From the NCBI RefSeq assembly GCF_000092045.1, contig NC_007761.1:3289001-3353000 (forward strand): 64,000 nt of DNA, given 5' to 3'. Position numbers and translations under genes: made by a program. The notes beneath the pieces are model-generated. The model was not told the DNA's origin. It searched no databases and worked only from the letters and a program-made list of their open reading frames with translations. Below are positions 7,911-17,204 of this stretch, piece after piece. Every line of letters begins with the position of its first letter. Position 1 is the stretch's first letter. Source of the DNA: Rhizobium etli CFN 42 (lineage in GTDB: Bacteria > Pseudomonadota > Alphaproteobacteria > Rhizobiales > Rhizobiaceae).

Positions 7911-10900
7911 TCAGGAGCTCGTACGCCCCGGCTGCTGCTCGTCCTTGCCGAGCCATTGCCGGATCTTTTCTTCCAGCAGCTCGGGGCTGATCGGCTTCGA
8001 CATATAGTCATCCATGCCGGCGTCGAGGCAGAGTTCCCGGTCACTTTCGAGCGCATGGGCGGTAACGCCGATGATTGGCACCCGATGGCCCTGCCCCTTT
8101 TCCCTTTCGCGGATCGTCCGGGTCGCCTCGTGGCCGTTCATGACTGGCATCGACACGTCCATCATAATGATGCGCGGTGTGTGACTCTCCCAGGCGGCGA
8201 CCGCCTCTTCGCCATTTTTGACGACCAGGAAGGAAAGCCCGGACGACTGCAGGATCTGGGTGAAAACGATCTGGTTGACCTCATTATCTTCGGCGACGAG
8301 CACATCGACGAATTCATCCGCCCGCTTCTGCGGCACGAGCATAGGCGCGGGCTCAGGCGCCGGCACGGCTGCTTCGGTCTGCAGCCGGGCGATCTCGGCT
8401 TCCGAAGCCTGCTTCACGCGTCGCGCACGCACCACCTCGACAACTGTGTTGCGCAGCACGTTGGCGCGCGCCGGCTTCATTAGATGCGCTTGACCGTTCA
8501 GCGCTGCGAATTCCTTTTCCGTGCCCGAAATATCCATAGAGGTCAGGAAGATGATCGGCAGATCGACGAAACGGGGATCGGCGCGCAGCCGGCGGGCGAC
8601 ATTGGCGCCGTTCATATCGGGCATGTGATAGTCGAGAACCACTGCATCGACAGTGACGCCGAGATCGGCCGCCGCCTCCAGGATAGCAAGGCCGGTGCCG
8701 CCACCCTCGGCGGCCACGCCGTCAAAGCCCCAGAGCGAAAGCTGCTCGGTGAGGATGCGTCGGTTCACCTCATTGTCGTCGACGACGAGAATGCGTGCGC
8801 CTTGGACGTTGATCGGCAGCGGCTTCGGCTCAAGGCGGGCGGCCGCCACCGCGAAGGGCAGATTGACGGTGAAGACCGAGCCCCTGCCCCATTCGCTCTC
8901 CGCATTGATATAGCCGCCGAAGAGGTCGACGAGTCCGGCGGTGATCGCAAGACCGAGCCCCGTTCCCTCATGCCGCCTAGTCGATGAGGCGTCGACCTGC
9001 GAGAACTTCTCGAAGACCGAGTCGAGCTTCTCCCGGGGAATGCCGATCCCCGTATCCTCGATGCGGATGCTCGCTATGATCTCGCCGCCGGCCGCCGCCT
9101 GGAAGCCGACATCGACGAAGACATGGCCGCGCTCGGTGAATTTGACGGCATTGCCGACGAGATTGGTGACAATCTGGCGGAAGCGCCCGGCGTCTCCGAT
9201 CACCGCGGCCGGCAGATCGGGTGCCGCCCGCACCAGGAGCTCGATATTCTTCTCAGCGGCATGCGAGGATAGAAGCGTCGCCACGTCCTCGACCGCCTCG
9301 ACGAGGTCGAAAGCGGCCTTGCGCAGTTTCATCTGCCCTGCATCGATCTTCGAGAAGTCGAGGATGTCATTGATGATCGTCAGCAGCGCATTGCCCGATT
9401 TGACGATGATGTCGATGAAGGTTTTCTGGCGCGTGTCGAGATTGGTCTTGGCAAGCAGTTCCGCCATGCCGAGCACACCGTTCATCGGCGTACGGATCTC
9501 ATGGCTCATATTGGCGAGGAACTCGGATTTGGCGCGGTCGGCGGCTTCGGCGCGTGACAGCAGCTGGCGCAATTCCTCCTCACGACTCTTGAGCTCGGTG
9601 ACATCGGTAAACAGCGCCACCCAATGCTGTCCCGAGCTGACCGTCGCCTCCATGTTGACCCAGCGCTCGCCGCCGACATGGAAGACGGTGGAGATCGGCT
9701 GCCTCGCCGCGATATTGGCACGCCACCCCTGCAGGATCTCGTCGGCGGCATCGTGGAAATCGCCGCGCGCCGCGCAGAATTCGAACATGCCGAGCCAGCC
9801 CTGTCCGGCCTCGATATAATGCGGCGGGATCTGCAGGATATCGGCCATCGCGTCGTTGGACATCTTGATGATGCCGTCCTGGACAATGGCAAGGCCCTGC
9901 GACATGGCATGCGTGGCATCGCGCATCATTTCGCCGACCCGCTCGAGCGCCGCGCGGGTCTCGTGAATTTCCTTTTCCCGCTCGCGCACCGCCGAAATAT
10001 CGGCATAGGTTAGCAGGATCCGGTCGTTGGAGATGCGCCGGCTGTCGAAGATGACGGATTTCCCGCCTGCCCAGCCGACCTCGATTGGCTCCGGCTCTTC
10101 TGCTTCGAACAGGTGCTTGCGAAAAGCATAGAGCTCTTCCGGCGTTCGCGTCCCGTCATAGCGGCCGAGCTCATGGTTGCGGCGGATGACGTCGATGAAG
10201 GGGCGCCCGTCGAAACGATCCTCGCGCGGCAGCTCCCAGATGCTGTAGAATTCGTCGTTGACGTAAAGGATCCGATGGTCGTTATCGAGGATCAGCACGC
10301 CGATCGGCAGCGAACGCAAGATGCTCTCGATATCCCGATGCAGCACTTCTTCCTGCTTGCGCGAAGCGATCAGCGCCTTCTCGCGCTCCTTGAGCGGCGA
10401 GATGTCGGAAAAGGAGCCTACGACATAGGTTCGCCCATCCGCCGTGATGACGCGGTTGACGCGCGAGATGACGGGATAGACGTGGCCGCTTGTGCTCGGC
10501 ATTTCGCTCTCGAGCTCCACCGAAATGCCGTCCCTGAGCGCCAGCAGGTTTTCCTGGTAGATCGGCTCAGCGCCTTCCGGCCCGAACATCTCGTGCTCGG
10601 TCATTCCAAGATACTCGGAGCGAGCGCGGCCGCTGAAGGTCTCGTAGTATTTGTTGGCATAGATCAGGCGGTGCTTGTCGTCGCGTACGAAGACGGCGAC
10701 CGGCAGATCTTCCAGCACGGTACGCAGCGCGTCGAGTTCGTTGACACTTTTACCCCAGGCCGAACCGTGGGCGGGCGCGGGACGTGCGCCCTTGCGGTAG
10801 GCGGCGTTGACAACCAGCGGGCGGCCGTCCGCCGCGAAGATGCCGATCGGGTGATCGAGCTTTTCCAGCGCCTCGCGCACGCGGGCGAAATCCGCAGCGA

Positions 10901-11312
10901 CTCCGGAATCGTTTACAGTCCGAGAGCTGCCGCCGTTCGCCTCGTTGCCAGCAGCGCGGCGCTCACGGGGTTCGAACATGCCGAGCACATAGATGCGATC
11001 CGGCGACGGCGAGAAGCTTTCGATCTGGATGCGCTCATGGGCAAGGTTCGCCGCGTCGAAGCAGATGGCGTTCTCCTCGGTGCCGAACACCAGTGCCCGG
11101 CGCTCCTTGTCTTCGCGATCCTCTTCCTCGGGGCGATCGAAGAGTTCGCGGCTGCGCCTGCCGATGAAATCGGAAATCTCTCGGCCGAGGAAAGCCGCAT
11201 AGGCCTCGTTGACGGCGACATAGCGCAGTTCGCTGTTCTTGACATAGGCCGGGGTATTCAGATCAGCGATCCGGCGGCAAGCCAACTCCAATATGTCCCC
11301 GGCTGATTTCAA
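7911..11312 (-). CDS. Hybrid sensor histidine kinase with several PAS domains and two receiver domains
   Basis: This is a 1133-residue protein starting at TTG 11312 behind a GGGAG site. No transmembrane segment is evident, so it is probably cytoplasmic. In order: an N-terminal PAS (about 15-115), a PAS pair about 190-440 (NKYYETFSGR, NDEFYSIWELP), and another PAS-like segment to about 600. Then come the HisKA H-box MSHEIRTPMNG, the HATPase N-box NLVGNAVKFT with DTGIGIP and GTGLGLAI, a first receiver (LVVDDNEVN, phospho-Asp in LDYHMPDMNG, LMKPA), and a second (VAEDNEVN, MDVSMPVMNG, MSKPI). No Hpt or DNA-binding domain and no adjacent regulator gene are seen, so its output partner is elsewhere. 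The signal is unknown. Confidence 0.93.
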   Translation of the reverse strand: MKSAGDILELACRRIADLNTPAYVKNSELRYVAVNEAYAAFLGREISDFIGRRSRELFDRPEEEDREDKERRALVFGTEENAICFDAANLAHERIQIESFSPSPDRIYVLGMFEPRERRAAGNEANGGSSRTVNDSGVAADFARVREALEKLDHPIGIFAADGRPLVVNAAYRKGARPAPAHGSAWGKSVNELDALRTVLEDLPVAVFVRDDKHRLIYANKYYETFSGRARSEYLGMTEHEMFGPEGAEPIYQENLLALRDGISVELESEMPSTSGHVYPVISRVNRVITADGRTYVVGSFSDISPLKEREKALIASRKQEEVLHRDIESILRSLPIGVLILDNDHRILYVNDEFYSIWELPREDRFDGRPFIDVIRRNHELGRYDGTRTPEELYAFRKHLFEAEEPEPIEVGWAGGKSVIFDSRRISNDRILLTYADISAVREREKEIHETRAALERVGEMMRDATHAMSQGLAIVQDGIIKMSNDAMADILQIPPHYIEAGQGWLGMFEFCAARGDFHDAADEILQGWRANIAARQPISTVFHVGGERWVNMEATVSSGQHWVALFTDVTELKSREEELRQLLSRAEAADRAKSEFLANMSHEIRTPMNGVLGMAELLAKTNLDTRQKTFIDIIVKSGNALLTIINDILDFSKIDAGQMKLRKAAFDLVEAVEDVATLLSSHAAEKNIELLVRAAPDLPAAVIGDAGRFRQIVTNLVGNAVKFTERGHVFVDVGFQAAAGGEIIASIRIEDTGIGIPREKLDSVFEKFSQVDASSTRRHEGTGLGLAITAGLVDLFGGYINAESEWGRGSVFTVNLPFAVAAARLEPKPLPINVQGARILVVDDNEVNRRILTEQLSLWGFDGVAAEGGGTGLAILEAAADLGVTVDAVVLDYHMPDMNGANVARRLRADPRFVDLPIIFLTSMDISGTEKEFAALNGQAHLMKPARANVLRNTVVEVVRARRVKQASEAEIARLQTEAAVPAPEPAPMLVPQKRADEFVDVLVAEDNEVNQIVFTQILQSSGLSFLVVKNGEEAVAAWESHTPRIIMMDVSMPVMNGHEATRTIREREKGQGHRVPIIGVTAHALESDRELCLDAGMDDYMSKPISPELLEEKIRQWLGKDEQQPGRTSS

Positions 11313-11408
11313 GAAATTGTCGCTCCCGCAATAAATGAAATATCAACGACAAAGACTATAACGCCAAGGCTTTTAACAAGGTTTTAACCATAAATTTGCA
11401 AAGCGAAT

Positions 11409-11428
11409 TTTGCGAGCCGGCTCGCAAA
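11409..11428. promoter_or_regulatory. Perfect 20-bp palindrome between kinase and secreted-protein genes
   Basis: TTTGCGAGCCGGCTCGCAAA is a perfect inverted repeat in the 300-bp divergent gap between the hybrid kinase (starting at 11312, minus) and the small secreted protein (11613, plus). It has no U-tract, so it reads as an operator or a short hairpin rather than a terminator. AT-rich sequence surrounds it, as expected of a promoter region. The binding factor is unknown. The rest of the gap shows no recognisable gene. Confidence 0.45.
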
Positions 11429-11612
11429 CTGGAAATAGCTTACATGGGCAACCCTGCTCGCACGAGGTGAAGGGACGCCACCACCGACTGCGATCCTGCA
11501 ACCCAGAATCATTGCCATGCCCCGCCGGATTCCATTGAAATAATGACGAAAATTTAATGCGCGAAGCGCTTGCGCCGCCATCGCGTCGCCGCGATCCGGA
11601 GGGAGTTTGGAC

Positions 11613-11960
11613 ATGGCTTTTAAGAAGCCGGTCGAAACCAAGGAAAATACCATGTCCGTTCTTCATAAGACCATGGCGACGGGCCTGATTGCGCTGACCC
11701 TTGCCGGCGCCTCGCTCGCCACCGCAACCACCGCCGATGCTCGTCCGCGCGATGCCTTTTGGGGCGGCCTCGCCGCCGGCGTCGTCGGTGGCGCTCTCCT
11801 GTCCGAGGCCGCCCGCCCCGCCTATCCGGTCTATCCAGCCTACCCTGTCTATCGTCCTTATCCCATCTACCGAACCTATTACCGGCCGCATTACTGCCAT
11901 ATCGAATGGCGGTACGATCGCTGGGGCGAGCCCTATCGCGTCAAGGTTTGCCCGGAGTAG
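11613..11960 (+). CDS. Small secreted Pro/Tyr-rich protein
   Basis: The start was set at the ATG at 11613, seven bases after a strong GGAGGGAG; another ATG at 11652 is also usable. The product is about 115 residues. It has a signal peptide (LIALTLAGASLATATTADA) followed by a Gly-rich hydrophobic patch, then a repeated YPVYPAYPVYRPYPIYRTYYRP segment and a CHIEWRYDRWGEPYRVKVC tail with two Cys. Such short periplasmic or surface proteins with Tyr/Pro repeats are common in rhizobia but have no known function. It is monocistronic; the 28-bp hairpin at 12016-12043 follows. Confidence 0.75.
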   Translation: MAFKKPVETKENTMSVLHKTMATGLIALTLAGASLATATTADARPRDAFWGGLAAGVVGGALLSEAARPAYPVYPAYPVYRPYPIYRTYYRPHYCHIEWRYDRWGEPYRVKVCPE

Positions 11961-12014
11961 AGCAACCCGCATCCGGCGCCGCTTGACCTCCCGGCGGCGC
12001 TGGCCGCAACGAGC

Positions 12015-12044
12015 CGATCTGGCGGGTGTTCGCCCGCCAGATCG
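12015..12044. terminator. Bidirectional hairpin between convergent genes
   Basis: A 12-bp perfect stem (GATCTGGCGGG paired with CCCGCCAGATC plus an outer C-G pair) with a 6-base loop lies between the secreted-protein gene and the convergent MFS gene. It has no long U-tract. It probably ends or protects both transcripts. Confidence 0.6.
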
Positions 12045-12069
12045 ATTGCTTCCACTAGAGCTGCATCCC

Positions 12070-13455
12070 TTACGGAGAAAGCTCCTCGAGAACGCGGCCC
12101 TTGGTTTCCACGGCAAACAGCATCGTCACGATCGCCCCGATGATCAGAATGGCTGCGAAACTCGCGAAGACATATTGGATGCCCAGCGAAGACATCAGCG
12201 TGCCGACGATGATCGGGCCGGTCGACGAGCCCAGGCGAAGCCAGGCGCTGCCGGTTCCTGTTCCGAACGCTCTGAGGCGCGTCGGGTAGATTTCCGCCGA
12301 ATAGAGATAGAGCGAGAAGGTGACGGTCTGGACGATGGCATAGGCAAGACCGCCAAGCACCAGAACCTGAATGGCGGAAGTTGCGCCGAGCCATGCGAGG
12401 GTCAGAAGGGGCAGCGGAGCCAGAAGCAGCGCGCCGGTGTACCAGCGCTTGCGTCCCACCTTGTCGATGAGCAGCGCGCAGATGACGGCGGCGATCACGC
12501 CTCCGAGCGAGGTCAGGAACCCATAAAGGATGCTTGTTTGAAGCGGAAGGTTGAAGACCTGCCGATAGAGCGTCGGCAGCCAGGTGATCGTGCCGTTGGC
12601 GACCGTATAGGCGGTGAACCACATGGCCCAGATGGAGAGCGTTCGCTTCAGGTAAATGCCCTGGAACAGCTCCCGCCAGTCGGATGTACGGCGGACCGGC
12701 GCCTGGACGCGCTTCGGCTCGGGCAGCTCCTTGCCGGCTGCGCGAGCACTCTCTTCCATACGGGTGACGATGGCGTCGGCTTCCTGGTAGCGACCGTTTG
12801 CGGCCAGCCAGCGCGGTGACTCCTTCAGGAACCAGCGCAACGGGATCATCAGGATTGCGGGAACGAGGCCGACGACGAACATCGCCTTCCAGCCGTAGAC
12901 CGGCACCATGAAGTAGCCGATCAGCCCGGCGCCGACCAGGCCGAGCAGGAACATGACCTCGTAGAGAAGGAAGAACCTGCCGCGCCCCTTCGATCCGATC
13001 AGCTCATTGATATAGGCGCTGGCGACAGGCACCTCACCGCCCGTGCCGATCCCCTGGACGAACCGGAAGGCCATCATCATGCCGGCGCCGGCGGCAAACA
13101 GGCAGGCGACATCCATGCTGACGAAAAGCAGGATCGTGAACAGAAGAACTTTCAGCCGGCCGATTTTCTCGGCCAGCCAGCCGAACAGGAGGGCGCCGAT
13201 CAATTGCCCGAGATAGCCCATCGACAGGATCATGCCGGTTTGTGACGGACTGAGCCCCCACTCGCGCACCAGCACGGGCATGGCATAAGCGATGGCAATC
13301 ACCGTATAGCCGTCGAAAAACGTTGCTGCGCCGATGATATTGCGCGCCCAGAAGACCTCGCGGGTAATGGGAAGACGCTCCAGGCGAGCGCTGATTTCGG
13401 CCTGTTGATCAGCGGCATTCGCCGCCTCGGCCGGCATAGGCTGCATGACATTCAT
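12070..13455 (-). CDS. MFS transporter (sugar/organic-acid porter type)
   Basis: This 461-residue protein has 12 predicted transmembrane helices. The start at 13455 has GGAGG five bases upstream. MFS signatures visible are GWLAEKIGRLKVLL after helix 2, RFVQGIGTGGEVPVASAYINE (helix 4-5, typical of the metabolite:H+ symporter and sugar porter groups), LKESPRWLAANGRY before the central loop, and LIDKVGRKRWY in the second half. It lies 182 bp downstream of the DapA-like gene on the same strand, so it likely imports the substrate of that aldolase. Control is expected from the divergent LacI protein. The substrate is not identifiable. Confidence 0.9.
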   Translation of the reverse strand: MNVMQPMPAEAANAADQQAEISARLERLPITREVFWARNIIGAATFFDGYTVIAIAYAMPVLVREWGLSPSQTGMILSMGYLGQLIGALLFGWLAEKIGRLKVLLFTILLFVSMDVACLFAAGAGMMMAFRFVQGIGTGGEVPVASAYINELIGSKGRGRFFLLYEVMFLLGLVGAGLIGYFMVPVYGWKAMFVVGLVPAILMIPLRWFLKESPRWLAANGRYQEADAIVTRMEESARAAGKELPEPKRVQAPVRRTSDWRELFQGIYLKRTLSIWAMWFTAYTVANGTITWLPTLYRQVFNLPLQTSILYGFLTSLGGVIAAVICALLIDKVGRKRWYTGALLLAPLPLLTLAWLGATSAIQVLVLGGLAYAIVQTVTFSLYLYSAEIYPTRLRAFGTGTGSAWLRLGSSTGPIIVGTLMSSLGIQYVFASFAAILIIGAIVTMLFAVETKGRVLEELSP

Positions 13456-13637
13456 TGGTTCCTCCTTCTCGCCCCGTGGCTACTACTCTCCCGGCCAGGG
13501 GCGCTCCTGTTCGATGTTTATTGCTGCGTGTCAGCTTGTCCTGTCAGTACCATGGGCTTCAAAAGGAGATGCCGTCCACGCCTTCTCCTTCCCATCGCAA
13601 TGACGCTCCTGCGGCATGCGCAGAAGCGTTGAATGCA

Positions 13638-14585
13638 TCACTCGGCAGCCAGGAGCTGGTCGACGCGGCCAATACCGGCGGCATCGAAGGCGGCAAAAAT
13701 TTCCGCTTCGGCCTTTTCGCCGAGATTCTTCAGCGGCTCGCGGATCGTCGCATGATCGAGAATACCGCGATGCACGAGGCCGAGTTTGAGCGCCACGGTG
13801 CCTTCCATGTGTGAGCCGCGATGATAGACGGCCCGCGTCACCGGCAGCAGGCGTTCGAAAATCTTGCGGGCCTCCGGATAGTTCTGCGCTTTGCCCGCTT
13901 TGATCAGATCGATCAGCAGCTCCGGCGCGATATTGCCGTAGCCGACCAGCAGGCCGTCGACGTCGAACATGGTCGGCAGCAGCCATTCGTCGTGGCAGCT
14001 TAGAACCTGAAGATCTGGGTTGGCCTTCTTCAGTTCCGGAATCTCGACATACCAGCGCTTCATATTGCGCACGCCGTTCTTGGTGGCGACGACGCCTTCC
14101 TGCGTGGCGATGGCCACCTGCGTATCGAGATCGTAGGATGCCTTGGTGGCGTCCGGATACTGGAACAGGATGCACTGCAGGCCGGATTCCTGCCAAATCG
14201 CCTTGTAGCGATCCTGAGGCGCGCCCTTCTGAAAGCCGAAGCGCAGCCAGCCATGGTTCGGATAGACCAGCGCACCAGTGGCGCCGGCAGCCTTGCACTT
14301 TTTCGCCTCTCCCGCAGCAACCTTGGTACCCTCGCCGGTGATCCCGGCAATGATCGGCACGGCGCCGTCGACCGCCTCGACGTAAGTACGGATAAGAGCG
14401 AGCCTCTCCTCCTCGGTAAGGAAAGTGCCCTCGCCCGCATGGCCGAGAATGACGAGGCTTTTGACCCCTTCCATCGAAATCAGCCATTTGGCGATCTTTG
14501 CGTTGGCCTTGTGATCGACTTCGCCGTCGCGGGTGAAGGCGGTAACAGGCGCCGGGCTTAGCCCGCGCAGATCCATCGGTTGCAT
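13638..14585 (-). CDS. Dihydrodipicolinate synthase family aldolase/dehydratase
   Basis: This is a 315-residue TIM-barrel protein of the DapA/NanA/KDG aldolase family. The start at 14585 follows GGAGGAG at good spacing. It has the LGHAGEGTFLTEEER region in place of the DapA GTTGE, FQYPD (catalytic Tyr area), and VVATKNGVRN, where the Lys would form the Schiff base with a 2-keto acid. Lysine biosynthesis is unlikely. The setting (MFS transporter downstream, divergent LacI repressor, operator between) points to catabolism of a keto-deoxy sugar acid or similar compound. The specific substrate is unknown. Confidence 0.88.
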   Translation of the reverse strand: MQPMDLRGLSPAPVTAFTRDGEVDHKANAKIAKWLISMEGVKSLVILGHAGEGTFLTEEERLALIRTYVEAVDGAVPIIAGITGEGTKVAAGEAKKCKAAGATGALVYPNHGWLRFGFQKGAPQDRYKAIWQESGLQCILFQYPDATKASYDLDTQVAIATQEGVVATKNGVRNMKRWYVEIPELKKANPDLQVLSCHDEWLLPTMFDVDGLLVGYGNIAPELLIDLIKAGKAQNYPEARKIFERLLPVTRAVYHRGSHMEGTVALKLGLVHRGILDHATIREPLKNLGEKAEAEIFAAFDAAGIGRVDQLLAAE

Positions 14586-14641
14586 CTTGGTCTCCTCCTT
14601 TGCAATCGCTGCTCACTCACGACCAGCGACGGGATCGTTAT

Positions 14642-14655
14642 TGGGAACGTTCCCA
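14642..14655. promoter_or_regulatory. LacI-family operator
   Basis: TGGGAACGTTCCCA is a perfect 14-bp palindrome with the central CG step typical of LacI/GalR operators. It lies between the divergent DapA-like gene (start 14585) and the LacI gene (start 14747). A half site (TGTTCCCA) recurs at 14700-14707 and a further GGGAA at 14735. The position suits repression of the aldolase/MFS unit and autoregulation. Confidence 0.8.
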
Positions 14656-14746
14656 CTATCGTTCTCGAATTATCTGGAGTCAATTCTTTTTTTAGTGCAT
14701 GTTCCCAAACGGCACCCGACTGCCGCGACTCGAATGGGAAACTTCA

Positions 14747-15775
14747 ATGAATTCAAAGGCGGACGAAATCCCCGGTCAAAGCCGCGTCACCATTCTCGAC
14801 GTGGCTGCCGCAGCCGGCGTTTCCAAATCCACCGTATCCCGCATCCTGGACGAGCGGCTTCCCCGCTCTGACAGCGAGACCGCCCGCCGCGTTCGCAAAG
14901 TGGCTGAAGAGCTTGGCTACGTCAGGGACGTTTCGGCAGCGAGCCTCAGGCGCGGCAACACCATGACGGTCGGCGTGATCGTGCCGAGGCTGACGGATAC
15001 GGTCATGGCCATGCTTTACGAAGCGCTCGCCAAAGCCTGCAGCCGTACGGGCCGCTTCGCTATTGTCGCCACGACCGACGACAAGCCGAAGGCCGACCGG
15101 CTTGCCGCCGAGTCCCTGCTGAGACGCGGCGTCGATGGACTGATCCTTTCCACGGCGCGGGAGGATGACGACTTTCCGGACGAGCTGGCGAGACGCGGTG
15201 TTCCCTATGTGCTGGCGCTGCGAACCGACGGCCACAGCCTCTCCTCCGTTGGCGATGACAGGCTGGGCGGCTACCTTGCCGCGCGCCACCTGCTCGACCT
15301 CGGCCATCGCAGGATTGGCGTCATTGCCGGCCCGTCCTATGCCTCCAGTTCGCGAGGCCGCGTGGAGGGTTTCAGCCAAGCACTGAAAGAAGCGGGGCTG
15401 ACTGTGGATCCCTCCTGCATCATCCCCTCGACATTCGGCATCGAGTCCGGCGCCGTCGCCGTCGAGACGCTGATGAACCTCAGCCCACGCCCCACCGCTA
15501 TTTTTGCCGTTAACGACAATACCGCCATCGGCGCCTTGTCGGGGTTGACCAAACTTGGCCTTTCCGTACCGCAGGATATCTCGATCGTCGGTTACAATGA
15601 CATTCCGATCGTCAGCCACCTTCCTACGCCGCTCACGACGTTGCGCGTCCCGTTCGAGCAGATCGCTGCAAATGCCCTTGATCTCCTTGCGGGCGATGGC
15701 GGTTCCGTCGACGACCGCATCCGGATTTCGGCTCCGACACTCATTCCCAGGAAATCGACAGCGCCGCTGCGCTGA
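14747..15775 (+). CDS. LacI-family transcriptional regulator
   Basis: The start was set at the ATG at 14747 (MNSKADEIPG), giving 342 residues; the frame is open to 14699 but the family N-terminus fits the later start. The helix-turn-helix is VTILDVAAAAGVSKSTVSRIL (residues about 14-34), followed by the hinge helix region (DVSAASLRRGNTMTVGVIVP). A periplasmic-binding-like sensor follows (DGLILSTAREDD, LDLGHRRIGVIAGP, AIFAVNDNTAIGAL, ISIVGYNDIPI). It sits divergent to the aldolase/MFS pair with a perfect operator between them and most likely represses that pair until a sugar-acid ligand binds. Confidence 0.93.
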   Translation: MNSKADEIPGQSRVTILDVAAAAGVSKSTVSRILDERLPRSDSETARRVRKVAEELGYVRDVSAASLRRGNTMTVGVIVPRLTDTVMAMLYEALAKACSRTGRFAIVATTDDKPKADRLAAESLLRRGVDGLILSTAREDDDFPDELARRGVPYVLALRTDGHSLSSVGDDRLGGYLAARHLLDLGHRRIGVIAGPSYASSSRGRVEGFSQALKEAGLTVDPSCIIPSTFGIESGAVAVETLMNLSPRPTAIFAVNDNTAIGALSGLTKLGLSVPQDISIVGYNDIPIVSHLPTPLTTLRVPFEQIAANALDLLAGDGGSVDDRIRISAPTLIPRKSTAPLR

Positions 15776-15795
15776 AAGATCGCGAGAGAATTAGC

Positions 15796-16911
15796 ATGCC
15801 GGAACCGCTCAAGAACCTGCTGCATGAAGCGCTGGTCGGCGATATGGCCGACCGCATCGCCGCCAATGCGCCGCCCTTTGACAAGGAGCGTTTCATGCGG
15901 TTGGCGACCGATGGGCTAGATGCGCTGGAGCTGATGGAACGTTCGGCGCTGATCCGCGACGCGCTGTTTGCCACCCTTCCGGACGATTTTATTGAAGCAG
16001 CCGCTATCCTGAAAGCGAGCCTGCCTACATTAGCCAGGCCAGGACTGTCCGGCTGGATGCTGCTACCGGTCAACCAGTTCATCGCTGCGCGCGGCCCCGA
16101 TCATTTCGAGCTTGGCCTCGATCTCCTCAAGGCGCTGACGCCGCATTTCACCGCCGAATTCGGTATCCGTCCCTTCATCCATCGCGACCAGCAGCGCGCG
16201 CTCGCGGTCATTTCCGGCTGGGTCGATGATCCCGATCAGCATGTGCGTCGGCTGGCGAGCGAGGGAACGCGGCCGCGTCTGCCCTGGGCCATGCGCCTGC
16301 CCCAGCTCGTCAAAGATCCCGCTCCGATCCTGCCGATCCTGACGGCGCTGATGGACGATCCCGAAGATTATGTGCGCCGCTCAGTGGCCAACAGCCTGAA
16401 CGACATCGCCAAGGATCATGCGGATCTAGTCGCCGCCTTCATCGCCGGCCATATCCAGGGGGCTTCCGCCGAACGGCGCCGGCTGCTGAAACATGCCTCG
16501 CGCACGCTCCTGAAGAAGGGCCATGCTCAGGCGCTCGCCAATTTCGGCTTCGGCGCAGCCGCGTCGCTCGTATGCGAACTGCGCCTCATCAGCGGCGAGG
16601 TAATGTTCGGCAAAGGGCTGGATTTCGAGATCCGGGTGACCAATGTCGGCAAGGCCGCGCAATCGGTGATGATCGACTACGCCATCCACCATATGAAGGC
16701 TGACGGCTCGCTGTCGCCGAAGGTCTTCAAGTGCAAGACGATCATGCTTGCTCCCGGACAGAGCCAGGCGATCGAGCGCCGCCACGCCATGCGTCCGATC
16801 ACCACACGACGCTATTACCCCGGGCTACACCGCATCGCCATCCTCGTGAATGGCGCGGAGAGCGCGTCGGAAAGCTTCATCCTGATGATGCCGTCGCGCG
16901 ACCCGAGCTAA
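15796..16911 (+). CDS. AlkD-like DNA alkylation repair protein (HEAT repeats) with extra C-terminal domain
   Basis: This 371-residue protein has a HEAT-like solenoid with the signature segments LTPHFTAEFGIRPFI, VRRLASEGTRPRLPWA, DDPEDYVRRSVANSLNDIAKDH and a run of basic helices (RRRLLKHASRTLLKKGH). The SEGxRPRLPW and VRRSVANxLNDI blocks are those of alkylpurine glycosylase-like AlkD relatives. After about residue 265 there is a beta-rich domain (GEVMFGKGLDFEIRVTNVGKAAQSVMIDYAI, then REYYPGLH-like strands) seen in a subset of the family. It starts 20 bp after the LacI gene and may be co-transcribed. Whether it still excises alkylated bases is not decidable here. Confidence 0.85.
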   Translation: MPEPLKNLLHEALVGDMADRIAANAPPFDKERFMRLATDGLDALELMERSALIRDALFATLPDDFIEAAAILKASLPTLARPGLSGWMLLPVNQFIAARGPDHFELGLDLLKALTPHFTAEFGIRPFIHRDQQRALAVISGWVDDPDQHVRRLASEGTRPRLPWAMRLPQLVKDPAPILPILTALMDDPEDYVRRSVANSLNDIAKDHADLVAAFIAGHIQGASAERRRLLKHASRTLLKKGHAQALANFGFGAAASLVCELRLISGEVMFGKGLDFEIRVTNVGKAAQSVMIDYAIHHMKADGSLSPKVFKCKTIMLAPGQSQAIERRHAMRPITTRRYYPGLHRIAILVNGAESASESFILMMPSRDPS

Positions 16912-17204
16912 GGCTTTTTGTGCACCGCACTTGACTTTCGAGGCGAATTAGCCCAAATGCGGCTCAGCTTTCACCCTTCCGGCCGCCGCGTGAGCGTGCC
17001 CCTGCTAGAAAATACGAAACGCAGGAAGAAGGGACAAAAGCGCATTTCGATGGAGGCCGCACTCCCATTAGCGGCCAGAAGCGCTGGAAAGCTTTTTCCA
17101 ACTTGCAAGTTCCCACTTCACGCGGGGTTCTTGACGCCAGAATGAAACCGGATCGCATGGTGCGTTCCGGCGCTAGTCGTTGTGGCGCCCCGAAAGGTTA
17201 TACC

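Noticed and set aside
13638..14585. Lysine-pathway DapA
   Set aside because: The GTTGE block typical of DapA is not present and the context (LacI, MFS) is catabolic.
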